Counted from the stretch's first letter, positions 52,821 through 61,991 are shown. The stretch is DNA of 64,000 bases from Myxococcales bacterium (GCA_024640845.1 JAHEEE010000001.1:44453-108452), one strand, 5' to 3'. Numbers and translations are program-made. Notes: generated from the letters alone by a model not told the origin.

Positions 52821-54371
52821 ATGAACACATCAGCGGGATACTATCAAGCACCTCGGCCGCCCCGCGTGCCGCTCGACGAGGTCCTGATCAAGCTCCACCC
52901 GGAGGGCTACCACCAAGCGTTCGAAGCCGATGCGATCAATGTAGGTGCGGGTGGCATCTCGATGCGCGCCTCCGTATTGCCGCAGATCGGCTCGACGCTC
53001 CGCTGTCAGCTCGACAACCCTGTCGGGGGCGAAGCGATTGAAATGATCGGTCGCGTCGTGTGGGCACACGAGAGCGGCGAGCATGCGGGCGAGTTTGGGA
53101 TCCGCTTCACCCATCTGTCGAACGACGACCAGACACGCATCGAGGCACTAATCCAGCGGTGGGGGCGTACGTCGGCCACGGCGCCTGGGGTCACGCTACA
53201 CCTCGATGGTGTCGATTCGGCAATCGTTGCCGAGCTTCAGTCGGAGACGGACACCGTGTTGACCGTCGAGCAGCCGTTGCCCTTCCTCGCGATCGGCAGT
53301 GGGATGGTGAACGCGAGCGCGGGTCGACGCGGTCACCTCGAGGCCGTCGAGCTCCGGATGGACGCGGAGACACCGAAGTTGGTGCTGAGCATTGCCTATG
53401 AGGTCCTCGGCGAGCGTGAATCCAACGCCATCGAAGAAGCAGGGCGGGATACCATGCCCGATGAGCCACCCGTCATTCGGGCGAGTCGACCTTCTGACGA
53501 GGTCCGGATGCACGACACACCGCGCGTGATCAGGTACGACCGGTCAGAGGAGGACGCTGCACGTGAATCGATCGGTGATCGGCTGCGCACCTACGGCAAG
53601 TCCGCGATAGATCAGCTCGCCACCACCGCGGGCAGCGCTCGAAGTGCCGTGACCGAAGTGTTCGTCCCTCGTGCCGGCGCCGCCATCAGGGACTTTTTCG
53701 CGCTGATCTCACGCTTCGTCGGCGCGCTCCGCGCCCGCCTCGACGAGAAGCCGCGCCGCCAACAAGTCCCACGGAGCGAGGCTGCCCGTGCGCACTTGAA
53801 GAACACCCGACGGAGCGGGCGCCGCTACCTTATGCTCGCCGCCATGATCGCGGGGATCGTCGCGGCAGGGTGGGGGATCTACCTGTGGGCCGCGGGGTCG
53901 GTGACAGGGGCAGCGGCAGAGCCAGCGAAAACGTCAGAGTCGGCGCCGGCGAAAGCCCCAGCGCCGGCGAAAGCGCCAGCGAGAACTTCAGAATCGGCGA
54001 AAGCGTCCGTGTCATCAAAGGCCGCAGCCATTCCCGTGCAGGGGCCTCCGCTTGCTCCCGAAAAGGTGAAGGGCGTCGCGTTTGGAGCAGACGCCGTGCC
54101 TCATGGCGAGAAGTACGTGTTGCGGATGAGTAACCCGGTCGTCGAGATGGACGGCATCGTCGAAGAAGATGGGTTCTCCGTGACCATTCCAGGGAGCCTC
54201 TCGCTATCGCGGGCGGGTCCCATTGCCGCCGCGCACCCCGATGTCGAGCATGCCAGTATCCTCAATCGAGGGGACTTCTCCGAGCTTACGATTCGCTTCG
54301 TCGCCGGACGCCGGCCTGCGTACCGCGTTGAAGCACGCGGGCCCGTTGTCGAGATCACGATTTCCAGGTGA
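52821..54371 (+). CDS. PilZ-domain membrane protein with periplasmic tail
   Basis: 516 aa, start at ATG 52821 with GGAGAG upstream. The N-terminal about 110 residues are a PilZ-type fold (ADAINVGAGGISMRAS, RVVWAHESGEHAGEFGIRFTHLSNDDQTRIEAL). The c-di-GMP motif is partial: NxGxxG instead of [DN]xSxxG, so binding is uncertain. A helix about 333-355 crosses the membrane. After an Ala/Pro/Lys/Ser repeat linker (EPAKTSESAPAKAPAPAKAPA) comes a C-terminal beta domain (YVLRMSNPVVEMDGIVEED...FVAGRRPAYRVEARGPVVEITI) that looks like an AMIN domain, which binds wall. Confidence 0.78.
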   Translation: MNTSAGYYQAPRPPRVPLDEVLIKLHPEGYHQAFEADAINVGAGGISMRASVLPQIGSTLRCQLDNPVGGEAIEMIGRVVWAHESGEHAGEFGIRFTHLSNDDQTRIEALIQRWGRTSATAPGVTLHLDGVDSAIVAELQSETDTVLTVEQPLPFLAIGSGMVNASAGRRGHLEAVELRMDAETPKLVLSIAYEVLGERESNAIEEAGRDTMPDEPPVIRASRPSDEVRMHDTPRVIRYDRSEEDAARESIGDRLRTYGKSAIDQLATTAGSARSAVTEVFVPRAGAAIRDFFALISRFVGALRARLDEKPRRQQVPRSEAARAHLKNTRRSGRRYLMLAAMIAGIVAAGWGIYLWAAGSVTGAAAEPAKTSESAPAKAPAPAKAPARTSESAKASVSSKAAAIPVQGPPLAPEKVKGVAFGADAVPHGEKYVLRMSNPVVEMDGIVEEDGFSVTIPGSLSLSRAGPIAAAHPDVEHASILNRGDFSELTIRFVAGRRPAYRVEARGPVVEITISR

Positions 54372-54375
54372 GCGT

Positions 54376-55767
54376 CTATTTCGAGCTTGCGATCGGCTTG
54401 AAGAAGCGCTGCCCGCCACGTTCGATGTAAAGGAGCGCCTTCCCATCGCGGAGTGCCGTGCGTACATCACCTACCGAGGCGACCTCTTTTCGATCCGCTT
54501 GGAGGATGATGTCGCCCGGTTGCAGTCCAGCCCGGTCGGCATCGGAGCCTGGTAGGACGGCCCCGACGACGACACGCCCGTCGCCCTCGTAGCGAAGCCG
54601 GGCACGGAGTTGAGGCGTGAGCTGCTCGAGCCTGAGCCCGAGCATGCCGGTTCCTTGCGCGCCCTGTCCTTGCACCGCAGCACGCTCCTCGGCCGGTCGT
54701 TCTCCGGTGACCAGCAGCAAGTTCTTGACCTCGTCCCCACGGCGGATCTCGAGTGATAGACGCTCGCCGACTCCATGACGAAGGACGGTCCGCAGCAGGT
54801 CGTGACCTTCCCGTATTTGCGTGTCGCCAACCGCGGTGACGACGTCACCCGCTTGCAGACCTGCCTTTTGCGCCGGTCCGTTGGGGACCACGCCATTGAT
54901 CAAGGCGCCACCGTCGAAGCTTCCTCCGAGGTACGAGGCGAGCTCGGGCGTGATCTCTTGGAACGACACACCGAGCCACGCGCGCTTGACCGAGCCGCTT
55001 TGGATGAGCTGTTCTGCGACTCGCTGCGCGATCTCAGACGGGATGGCGAAACCGATCCCCGACCCTCGTCCGATGATCATCGTGTTGATCCCCAGCACTT
55101 GTCCGTGCAAATCGACGAGCGGACCGCCTGAGTTTCCCGGATTGATGCTCGCGTCGGTTTGGAGGTAGTCCTCGATCTCGTTCGCGCCAATGCCGCCACG
55201 GCCCTTCGCGCTAAGCACACCCGTGGTCACGGTGTAGTCGAGCCCAAACGGGGATCCGATCGCGATCACGAACTGTCCGACGCGCGCTCGCTCGGAGGAG
55301 GCGAACTCGGCCTGCGGAAGCCCCGTGGCTTCGATCTTCAGCATTGCGAGATCGGTGGCGGAGTCGCTGCCCACGAGCGTCGCGGGATAGCTCTTGCCAT
55401 TCTGGAGGCGCACGTCGATTCGGCTCGCCTCTGCAACGACGTGGTTGTTGGTCAGGATGTAGCCGTCCGACCGAAGGATGATTCCGGACCCGCCTCCGCG
55501 CACGATACCCCCGCGCCCCTGGCCTCCGAAGAAGAAGGGGATACCGTCGTTTTGCGGCCGACTCACCTCGACTTGGATGCTGACGACCGACGGCGAGACC
55601 GATTCGGCGACGGAGGTCAACGCTGTTTCGAACGCGACCGCGCGCGACAGAGCATCCTCGTCGATTACCGCATTCCCGGGCGAGGCCGCTGCCGTTCCGA
55701 GCGCGACCACCATAAGCGTCGCCCCGAGCACCAAGGCCCAAGGCTTCCGAAACATGGTTCCGATCAT
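54376..55767 (-). CDS. Do-type (HtrA/DegP) periplasmic serine protease
   Basis: Periplasmic protease/chaperone with two PDZ domains, 463 aa. GGAGG lies eight bases before the ATG at 55767, which beats the ATG six bases upstream. A signal peptide (about 8-30) leads to a trypsin-like domain with His109 (TNNHV), Asp139 (SATDLAML) and Ser213 (GNSGGPL). PDZ1 starts at AWLGVSFQEITPEL and PDZ2 at GMLGLRLEQLTPQL. A Gly-rich LA loop (FFFGGQGRGGIVRGG) is short. It lies 108 nt after the adjacent histidine kinase on the same strand. Confidence 0.95.
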   Translation of the reverse strand: MIGTMFRKPWALVLGATLMVVALGTAAASPGNAVIDEDALSRAVAFETALTSVAESVSPSVVSIQVEVSRPQNDGIPFFFGGQGRGGIVRGGGSGIILRSDGYILTNNHVVAEASRIDVRLQNGKSYPATLVGSDSATDLAMLKIEATGLPQAEFASSERARVGQFVIAIGSPFGLDYTVTTGVLSAKGRGGIGANEIEDYLQTDASINPGNSGGPLVDLHGQVLGINTMIIGRGSGIGFAIPSEIAQRVAEQLIQSGSVKRAWLGVSFQEITPELASYLGGSFDGGALINGVVPNGPAQKAGLQAGDVVTAVGDTQIREGHDLLRTVLRHGVGERLSLEIRRGDEVKNLLLVTGERPAEERAAVQGQGAQGTGMLGLRLEQLTPQLRARLRYEGDGRVVVGAVLPGSDADRAGLQPGDIILQADRKEVASVGDVRTALRDGKALLYIERGGQRFFKPIASSK

Positions 55768-55875
55768 CAACATTACCTCCCTATTGCGCCAGGAACCCTC
55801 GGGGCAATGGTTTGATTCCACCCTTTGCTTGGCTGCCGGAGGCGGGTGAGCGGAAAAATTAGTAATTACAAAATC

Positions 55876-57570
55876 TTAGTCGACCGGGCAGGGCAGGGTT
55901 ACGACGACGACCGTGCCGACGCCCATCTCGCTGTCGATCTCGATGCTGCCGCCGTGGCGCTCGACGATGCTCTTGACGATCGAGAGCCCGAGGCCGGTCC
56001 CCTTGCCGCGCCGTCGCGTCGAGAAGAAAGGCTCGAACACGCGCTTCATATCGTCGGATCCGATGCCGACACCATTGTCCTCGACGCGGACGTGCACACG
56101 GTCGCGGCCGAGAAGGCGCGTCGTCAGCCGGATCTCGCCGCCTTCGTCGTGAGCCGCGTTGCATGCGTTGGTGATCAGATTGACGAACACTTGATGTAGC
56201 TGCCCGGGTACCGCGCGCACCTTCGGTAGGTTGTCTCCGTAGTCGCGCACGATCGTCGCCCCGGATTCGCGAATGACATGCTCGCAAAATCCGACAGCCT
56301 CCTCGAGGACATCGTTGAGCACGAGCGGATGGGCCTCCTCTTTCGAGGGGCGAGCGTACGTCAATAGGTTGCGCGTGAACGACATGATCCGGTCGGAGCT
56401 CCGAAGGATTCGCTCGACTCGTTTGAGGTCGTCGTCCTCGGCGCCGCTTCGGGTGAGCTTGCTGAGAAGGTACTCGCCGTAAACCGAGATGCTCGTAAGC
56501 GGGTTGTTGATCTCGTGGACGATGCCCGCCGCAAGTTGGCCCAGGGTGGCGAGCTTCTCGGCGTGAATCACTTGACCCTCGAGCTCTCGAACCTCGGTAC
56601 GATCCTGCCCGATTGCGATCACGCCAGCGACCCGTCCTTCGGAATCGAGAATGGGAGAGAGGGTGAATTGGAGTCGTGCGTTACCACCTCCGGCCTTGGG
56701 GAGGCGCAACTCGAACGGGGGCACTTCGCGGCCTCGGATCGCATTGACGAACGCAGAAAGAACCCGGGTGCGGTCACTCTGGCCGGCCAACTGCAACACA
56801 TCCTTTGCGGCAAGTTGATCGCGATTGAGACCGGTAATTCGAACGAAAGCACTACTCACGACCCGAATGTTCCTATCGCGGCCCACCACCAGGACGGGAA
56901 TATTCGCGTGTTCGAGCAGCTTCTCCAGGTAGTCGCGCAGGTGGAGCGCCTCGCGCCTCAGGCGGCCACTCTCGATCGCTGCGCTCGCCTGAGAGGCGGT
57001 CATCAACAGCGCGTCTTCCAGCCGCGGCGGGAGAGGCATTCCGCGCTCGAGCTCTGCGGCGAGTACGCCAATCACCTCCCCAGCGATCGACAGGGGCACA
57101 TCTAGCCCGTCCGCCGGAAACTCCGGGTCGTTCGGACCTGCAACGAGAATCGGCTCGTACGTTCGCCGCAACCTCATCCCAGGCGGCTCCGAGGCTGGTT
57201 GTGGCAGACCCGCCCGCAACAACCCTGCTTCGGTGATCGCGACTTCTTGCGCTGCCTCCGGCCGAACGTGGTGAGTGGTCGCCTGTACGATAGCGGCGTC
57301 CTCCGCGGTCCGAGGCGAGAGCCGCATCGCAAATCGCGTCGTCGGATACAAGCGCTCGAGCGCGTGCACGTACGCGCGCAGGGTCTTCTCGTCGGTTGCA
57401 AACCCGCGGGTCTCGCGCGAGGCCTCATTTAGCGACTCGAGGATCTGCGGCATCGTAGGACCGCTGACGCCACGCTGCCGCGGCTGGACGATCGACTTCA
57501 CGGCCGAGACGCGAGGTTCCAGGCTCTGCCGAGTCGGGGTCGGGGGTTTCCGGTGTGCCGAATCGTCCAC
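55876..57570 (-). CDS. GAF-PAS histidine kinase
   Basis: Soluble sensor kinase, 564 aa, GTG start at 57570. A GAF-like region (about 40-200), a PAS domain (about 210-330, ILVVGRDRNIRVVSSAFVRITG-type), the phospho-accepting His352 in GIVHEINNPLTSISVYGEYLL, and a full ATPase domain: NLITNACNAAHDEGG, VEDNGVGIG, FFSTRRRGKGTGLGLSIV. No membrane helix. It starts 3 nt after the stop of a second kinase that lacks the ATPase domain and precedes htrA. No response regulator is adjacent on this strand. Confidence 0.92.
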   Translation of the reverse strand: MDDSAHRKPPTPTRQSLEPRVSAVKSIVQPRQRGVSGPTMPQILESLNEASRETRGFATDEKTLRAYVHALERLYPTTRFAMRLSPRTAEDAAIVQATTHHVRPEAAQEVAITEAGLLRAGLPQPASEPPGMRLRRTYEPILVAGPNDPEFPADGLDVPLSIAGEVIGVLAAELERGMPLPPRLEDALLMTASQASAAIESGRLRREALHLRDYLEKLLEHANIPVLVVGRDRNIRVVSSAFVRITGLNRDQLAAKDVLQLAGQSDRTRVLSAFVNAIRGREVPPFELRLPKAGGGNARLQFTLSPILDSEGRVAGVIAIGQDRTEVRELEGQVIHAEKLATLGQLAAGIVHEINNPLTSISVYGEYLLSKLTRSGAEDDDLKRVERILRSSDRIMSFTRNLLTYARPSKEEAHPLVLNDVLEEAVGFCEHVIRESGATIVRDYGDNLPKVRAVPGQLHQVFVNLITNACNAAHDEGGEIRLTTRLLGRDRVHVRVEDNGVGIGSDDMKRVFEPFFSTRRRGKGTGLGLSIVKSIVERHGGSIEIDSEMGVGTVVVVTLPCPVD

Positions 57571-57573
57571 CGC

Positions 57574-58962
57574 TCAGCCCTTCGTCCCTGGCTCGCGCGT
57601 CGCATCTGCTGCGCGGTCCAAATCGAATATCTTCTGATGACCGACATAGGCGGTCGTCTCGTATCGCGTGATCTTGCCGATCTTGCGAACGATGTCCGCC
57701 ATTCGTTCCGCCTCGCGGATCAACACATCGGCGGCTTTGGCGGCGGCCGAGTCCGGCTCGGACTGTCGCTGCAGCAGCTCGGCATAGGCCATCATGCTGG
57801 TGAGCGGCTGATTGAGCTCGTGCGCCGCGGTCCCTGCAAGCTCGGCGAGAACCCCCTGTTTTTCATTGAATGCGAGCTTCTTTTGCGCTTCGGCAAGTCG
57901 CTCCTCGACCCGAACGCGATCACGAAGGTCAGCGAAGATCAGAACGATCGCCGAGGGCTCCCCATGCTCGTAGATCAGCGAAGCCGAGAGTTGCACCGGA
58001 ATCTGTTCGCCGTAGACGTCGAGCAGGTCGAGCATCGTGGGCTCGAGTCGTCCTTCGCCTCCGTGCTCGGGCGCCAACAACCGTTGCATCACGAGGTCTG
58101 CAGAAGAGCGGCCGAGGAGATCTTCCAACCCTAGGTGGCCGAGCACATCCGACACATGTCGCCCCGAGATCTTCTCCGCACTCGGGTTGAACAGGACGAC
58201 CCGCTGGTCGATATCGGTCGCCACGATCGCGTCGACGCTTGCGTCGATCAACGACTCCAAGAACTCCATCGTCTTGAGGAGCTCTCGCTCCGTCTCGCGT
58301 TGGTCGGTGACATCCTCGAAGGAGATGACCGTATGGTCTTCGGCACCAATCAGCGGTGCAAACGAGCAACTGCAAGTGATCTCCGTGCCATCGCGCCGCA
58401 CGAGCTGGACGTCCATTCCCCGAGGATACTGTCCATTCCCGAGGGCCCCTCGGATCCGCGGAAGGTCCTTCGGCGACACGATTTGGCCGATGTCATTCGG
58501 TGAAACGGTTTCCTCACGATGCCCGACGATCTCGTAGGACCGCGGGTTTGCGAACACCATCTCCAGATCGGGGCCGACGACGACGATACCGAGCGCCATC
58601 GACGCAAACGTCTTGGCATAGCGGCGTCGAAGGCTTTCGAGCGGCGAGCGAGCGAGCAGTCTTTCCAGCCGCGCTACGAGCTCGTCGCGCCGCACCGGAC
58701 GGAACAGGATGTCGTCGGACAGCTGCTCCAAGCCTTCTGGAAGCACCTCGTCCACGATCAGGAGCACGGGCTTCCCACGGGGCGGCGTCCACTCCATCAC
58801 CTGCGGATCCGCTCCGTCGAGGACCAGGACTTCCTGCTGCAGGACTCCCTCCCCAGCCTGTTCCGGCGCCAGTCGTTCCACCGACCACGCGCTGCTCTCG
58901 AGAGCTGCGGTGAGCTTTCGATAGAGGGTTGGATCACTTGAAATCAGCGCCAGCGCGGCCAT
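57574..58962 (-). CDS. PAS-PAS histidine kinase lacking the ATPase domain
   Basis: 462 aa. Residues 1-105 look like a degenerate receiver (ISSDP, VLVLDG, but no acidic pair and no conserved Lys), then two PAS domains (about 115-225 and 232-350), then a HisKA helix with His381 in AGTAAHELNQPLTSMMAYAELL. The frame ends 81 residues later (RYETTAYVGHQKIFDLDR...), right where the ATPase domain should begin. No N, G1 or G2 box occurs in any frame before the next gene, which has its own sensor, so this is not a frameshift. It could dimerise with, or be phosphorylated in trans by, the next kinase. Confidence 0.88.
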   Translation of the reverse strand: MAALALISSDPTLYRKLTAALESSAWSVERLAPEQAGEGVLQQEVLVLDGADPQVMEWTPPRGKPVLLIVDEVLPEGLEQLSDDILFRPVRRDELVARLERLLARSPLESLRRRYAKTFASMALGIVVVGPDLEMVFANPRSYEIVGHREETVSPNDIGQIVSPKDLPRIRGALGNGQYPRGMDVQLVRRDGTEITCSCSFAPLIGAEDHTVISFEDVTDQRETERELLKTMEFLESLIDASVDAIVATDIDQRVVLFNPSAEKISGRHVSDVLGHLGLEDLLGRSSADLVMQRLLAPEHGGEGRLEPTMLDLLDVYGEQIPVQLSASLIYEHGEPSAIVLIFADLRDRVRVEERLAEAQKKLAFNEKQGVLAELAGTAAHELNQPLTSMMAYAELLQRQSEPDSAAAKAADVLIREAERMADIVRKIGKITRYETTAYVGHQKIFDLDRAADATREPGTKG

Positions 58963-59041
58963 GTGTTTTGCAGCCTACCAGAGACCACCCCACTGGTGGC
59001 TCTTTCGGGACGGGTGTGTAACCTTGGCCGACACGGGGCAC

Positions 59042-59848
59042 GTGGCAAAGCCGATTGGCATCTTCGATTCCGGGCTGGGCGGCCTGACTGTCGCTCGCGC
59101 CATCCGTGCGGCGCTTCCCGCGGAAGACCTCGTGTATCTCGGGGACACAGCCCGCGTACCGTACGGGACACGCAGCGCCGAAACCGTGATCAAATATGCG
59201 ATCGGCTGCGCCGAACGGCTGCTGAGCTATGATATCAAGCTCCTCGTCGTCGCTTGCAACACCGCCAGCGGTGTTGCGCTTGGGGAGCTCGAGGCGCGGT
59301 TGAGCATCCCCGTTCTCGGAGTGATTCAGCCGGGCGCAAAGGCCGGCGTGCAGGCCACGCGAAGCGGCCGCATCGGCGTCTTGGCCACTTCGGGCACTGT
59401 CGCTTCGGGAGCCTATGAGCGCGCAATTCACTCGGAAAACAGCGCAATGCGCGTCTTTGCACAGGCCGCGCCATTGTTCGTTCCCCTCGCCGAGGAGGGT
59501 TGGGTGACCGGCGCGGTGCCGAGGCTCGCCGCCGAACGATACCTCCAGCCGCTGGTTGAAGTCGACGTCGACACGATCGTCCTCGGCTGCACCCACTATC
59601 CACTCCTCAACGAGACGATTCACGATGTTGCCGCAGAGCTCCTCGGCCACGACGTGGTCGTGGTGGATAGCGCCGAAGCAACCGCGTCCGCGCTTCGTGA
59701 AACGGTCGACACGGGTGTGGCGGAGTCAGGCACGGCGGGGGAGCTTCGGATTCTAGTCACGGACCTGCCGGGCCAGTTCGCGTCGTCGGCCTCCAGATTC
59801 CTCGGGAAACCCGTCCAGGGGCTCGATATCCAAGCAATCGACCTTTGA
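59042..59848 (+). CDS. murI: Glutamate racemase
   Basis: Supplies D-glutamate for peptidoglycan. I start at the GTG at 59042, giving 268 aa beginning AKPIGIFDSGLGGLTVARAI; the upstream ATG at 58961 would put 27 unmatched residues before the family start. The two catalytic cysteines are Cys72 (VACNTASG) and Cys183 (GCTHYPLL), with Asp9-Ser10 also in place. Divergent from the kinase gene at 58962. Confidence 0.95.
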   Translation: MAKPIGIFDSGLGGLTVARAIRAALPAEDLVYLGDTARVPYGTRSAETVIKYAIGCAERLLSYDIKLLVVACNTASGVALGELEARLSIPVLGVIQPGAKAGVQATRSGRIGVLATSGTVASGAYERAIHSENSAMRVFAQAAPLFVPLAEEGWVTGAVPRLAAERYLQPLVEVDVDTIVLGCTHYPLLNETIHDVAAELLGHDVVVVDSAEATASALRETVDTGVAESGTAGELRILVTDLPGQFASSASRFLGKPVQGLDIQAIDL

Positions 59849-59875
59849 GACTGGATATTACAGTGTCACCGCTAT

Positions 59876-59889
59876 AGTATGTAAATACT
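59876..59889. promoter_or_regulatory. Small palindrome upstream of kinase-receiver gene
   Basis: AGTAT-GTAA-ATACT, inside a short AT-rich patch (59855-59893) directly before the ATG of the kinase-receiver gene. Unusual for this GC-rich window and could be an operator or part of a promoter; TATAGT at 59873 is a possible -10. No -35 at proper distance is clear. Confidence 0.3.
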
Positions 59890-59892
59890 GAT

Positions 59893-61209
59893 ATGCGGGA
59901 TATGGGGGGACATGCCATTGCCGCGAGCGAGCCGCCGATGGGTGAGGAGAACCGAATCTTCGCCACGGGTGAGCTGCTCGATGGTGTCTATGAGATCATG
60001 CAGCTTCTCGGGCGGGGAGGCATGGGGCAGGTCTTCGAGGCGCACGACCACTTACTCAACCGACGGGTGGCGATCAAGGCGGCTTGGCCCAACCCGTTGA
60101 GCCCTCCGCTTCGAAACGAAGCGCGCGCGCTCGCGGCGTTCCAGCACCCGAGCCTGGTCAGTGTGCACACGCTCGGTGAGCACCGGGGGATCGACTACCT
60201 CGTCATGGAGCGGGTGTATGGCGTGTCGCTCACGCAGCACGCGTCGACGCGATGGGGGAGCGGGCAGAAGTTCACACCTGCGGAGGTCGTTCAGATCGTC
60301 TTGCCTGCGGCTGAGGGGCTGAGCGTCGTCCACCGCGCCGGCTTGGTGCATCGCGATATCAAGCCGGACAACATCATGCTCACACCGGTGCACCGCGTCG
60401 TGCTGATGGATTTCGGCCTGGTTCTCCCGGAGTTCGATGTGAACGGTCAGCAACGAGTCGCCGGGTCGCCTCCTTACATGGCGCCCGAAGCGCTGCTCAA
60501 CACGGCCGAACCGGGAAGCGGGCACCTCGTGGACATTTTTGGGCTCGGCGTCCTCGCGTACGAGCTTCTCACGGGTGAGCGTCCGTATACAGGCTCGACG
60601 ATTCGAGAAGTCATCGCAGCGCACGAGCGAGGCCAGCCGGTGCCGCTTGCCGAAGCGCGAACCGATTGCCCGCTGGGGCTCTCTCAAGTCGTGCACGAGA
60701 TGCTCAACCCGAATCCGCAACTGCGCGTGCAAAGCGCGGAGGCAGCGGCGTGGCACATGCGCGCGGTGCTCGAGAACCGTTCCCAGAGCGACGCAATGCC
60801 GTTGAGTCGGTTCAAACCGCTATCGGTGCTCATCGTCGATGATGACGTCGACCTAGCGAAGATCCTCGCCTTTTATGTTCGTCAGATCATCGGGCGCGCG
60901 GATATTCGCGTCGCACATGACGGCGAAGAAGCTCTGCGAGAGGTTCAACGAGAAGAGCCGGACGTGATGTTGCTCGATCTTCACATGCCTCGGATGAACG
61001 GAGTCGAGGTCTGCATGCAACTCAAGGGCGAGGGGCTCGCGCAGAGCTGCTCGATCATCTCGGTCAGTGCCGGGGCTCAAGAGCACGACGTGCAGCTTCT
61101 GCACCAACTCGGCATTCACCACTTCCTCGAGAAGGGTTCCAACCTGCGTGAGCGTCTACGGACGGTGTTCGGAGAGCTGTGTGGGGACCGGGTTCTGGCC
61201 ACCGACTGA
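59893..61209 (+). CDS. Ser/Thr protein kinase fused to response-regulator receiver
   Basis: 438-aa cytosolic protein joining two signalling systems. Kinase (about 33-295): LLGRGGMGQVFEA, Lys62 (AIK), catalytic HRDIKPDN (153-160), DFG (173-175), SPPYMAPEA and DIFGLGVLAYELL, all intact. Receiver (about 309-430): acidic pocket D316-D318, phospho-acceptor D362 in LLDLHMPRMNG, Ser390/392 in place of Thr, and Lys414. No output domain follows. It lies about 1 kb from the two histidine kinases on the other strand of the murI gene. The receiver may gate the kinase. Confidence 0.93.
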   Translation: MRDMGGHAIAASEPPMGEENRIFATGELLDGVYEIMQLLGRGGMGQVFEAHDHLLNRRVAIKAAWPNPLSPPLRNEARALAAFQHPSLVSVHTLGEHRGIDYLVMERVYGVSLTQHASTRWGSGQKFTPAEVVQIVLPAAEGLSVVHRAGLVHRDIKPDNIMLTPVHRVVLMDFGLVLPEFDVNGQQRVAGSPPYMAPEALLNTAEPGSGHLVDIFGLGVLAYELLTGERPYTGSTIREVIAAHERGQPVPLAEARTDCPLGLSQVVHEMLNPNPQLRVQSAEAAAWHMRAVLENRSQSDAMPLSRFKPLSVLIVDDDVDLAKILAFYVRQIIGRADIRVAHDGEEALREVQREEPDVMLLDLHMPRMNGVEVCMQLKGEGLAQSCSIISVSAGAQEHDVQLLHQLGIHHFLEKGSNLRERLRTVFGELCGDRVLATD

Positions 61210-61230
61210 CCACGCCCCTAGAGTTCCGCC

Positions 61231-61728
61231 GTGGCCGACGTGGACGCATCGGTATCTACGCTGAGAAAATGGGCTGAGTGGATCGTCGCCCTCCTGGACG
61301 ACCGATTCCGCATTCCTGGGACGGACTTGCGGTTCGGTCTCGATCCGATCATCGGAATCGTGTTTCCGGGAATCGGCGATGCAGTAACGGGGACTGGATC
61401 GATTGGCCTTCTGACGCTAGCGGTGCAGCGCGGTGTTCCTCGTGTGGTCCTCTGGAGGATGGTGAATAACATCGTGATCGATATGATTTTCGGCTCGCTT
61501 CCGATCGTCGGCGATATCTTCGACGTGGCGTTCAAAGCCAATCGACGAAACCTCGAGCTCATCCGCGAGCACGAGAGCCCTGGCTCGAAGGCGTCTCTCT
61601 CAGACTACGTCGTCGTGGCGATCGGTGTCAGCGTCGCGATCTTGAGCATCCTCGTGCCGCTCGTGGCGGTGTTCTACCTCGGCTTCAACTACGGGCCGGA
61701 GCTCATCGAGCGCCTTCGGCTTCGTTGA
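61231..61728 (+). CDS. DUF4112 membrane protein
   Basis: 165 aa starting at GTG 61231. The block LDDRFRIPGTDLRFGLDPIIGIVFPGIGDAVTG and the later NIVIDMIFGSLPIVGDIFDVAFKANRRNLELI define DUF4112. Two or three hydrophobic stretches, the last (VVVAIGVSVAILSILVPLVAVFYLGF) a clear membrane helix. Function unknown. The end overlaps the convergent coiled-coil gene by 26 nt. Confidence 0.85.
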   Translation: MADVDASVSTLRKWAEWIVALLDDRFRIPGTDLRFGLDPIIGIVFPGIGDAVTGTGSIGLLTLAVQRGVPRVVLWRMVNNIVIDMIFGSLPIVGDIFDVAFKANRRNLELIREHESPGSKASLSDYVVVAIGVSVAILSILVPLVAVFYLGFNYGPELIERLRLR

Positions 61729-61978
61729 GCCGCTCCTCAGTCTCGCGGAGCTCACGTTCGAGATGGCGAATTCGCCGGTGCATCGCGCGCAGGTCCTTCT
61801 GGGTGGCGAGGTTGAGTCGGCCTGCCACGCGCTGGAGCTGTCGGTCGGCCGCGCCCTCGACACGGCCCCGCAAGCGAAACGCTCGAACGACGAGATCCTG
61901 CACACGCGGGTCTCGCATGAGCTCGCTGACCCGCGGATCCTGCATCAGCCTGAATACACGTTCCTTGAGGCGGCTCAT
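61703..61978 (-). CDS. Small coiled-coil protein
   Basis: 91 aa, basic and almost all helix. It begins SRLKERVFRLMQDPRVSELMRDPRVQDLVVRAFRLRGRV, with two related DPRV phrases, and ends in a heptad-like coiled coil (DLRAMHRRIRHLERELRETEERLNEAE). The C-terminal pattern recalls phasin-like or PHA-granule regulators, though this is weak. It starts 13 nt after the SCP2 gene stop, forming a two-gene unit. Confidence 0.65.
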   Translation of the reverse strand: MSRLKERVFRLMQDPRVSELMRDPRVQDLVVRAFRLRGRVEGAADRQLQRVAGRLNLATQKDLRAMHRRIRHLERELRETEERLNEAEGAR

Positions 61979-61991
61979 CGTCCGGCCGTGA

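Noticed and set aside
57571-57576. Frameshift joining the two histidine kinases
   Set aside because: The second gene has its own GAF, PAS, HisKA and ATPase domains, so the first is not its N-terminal half; it simply lacks an ATPase domain.
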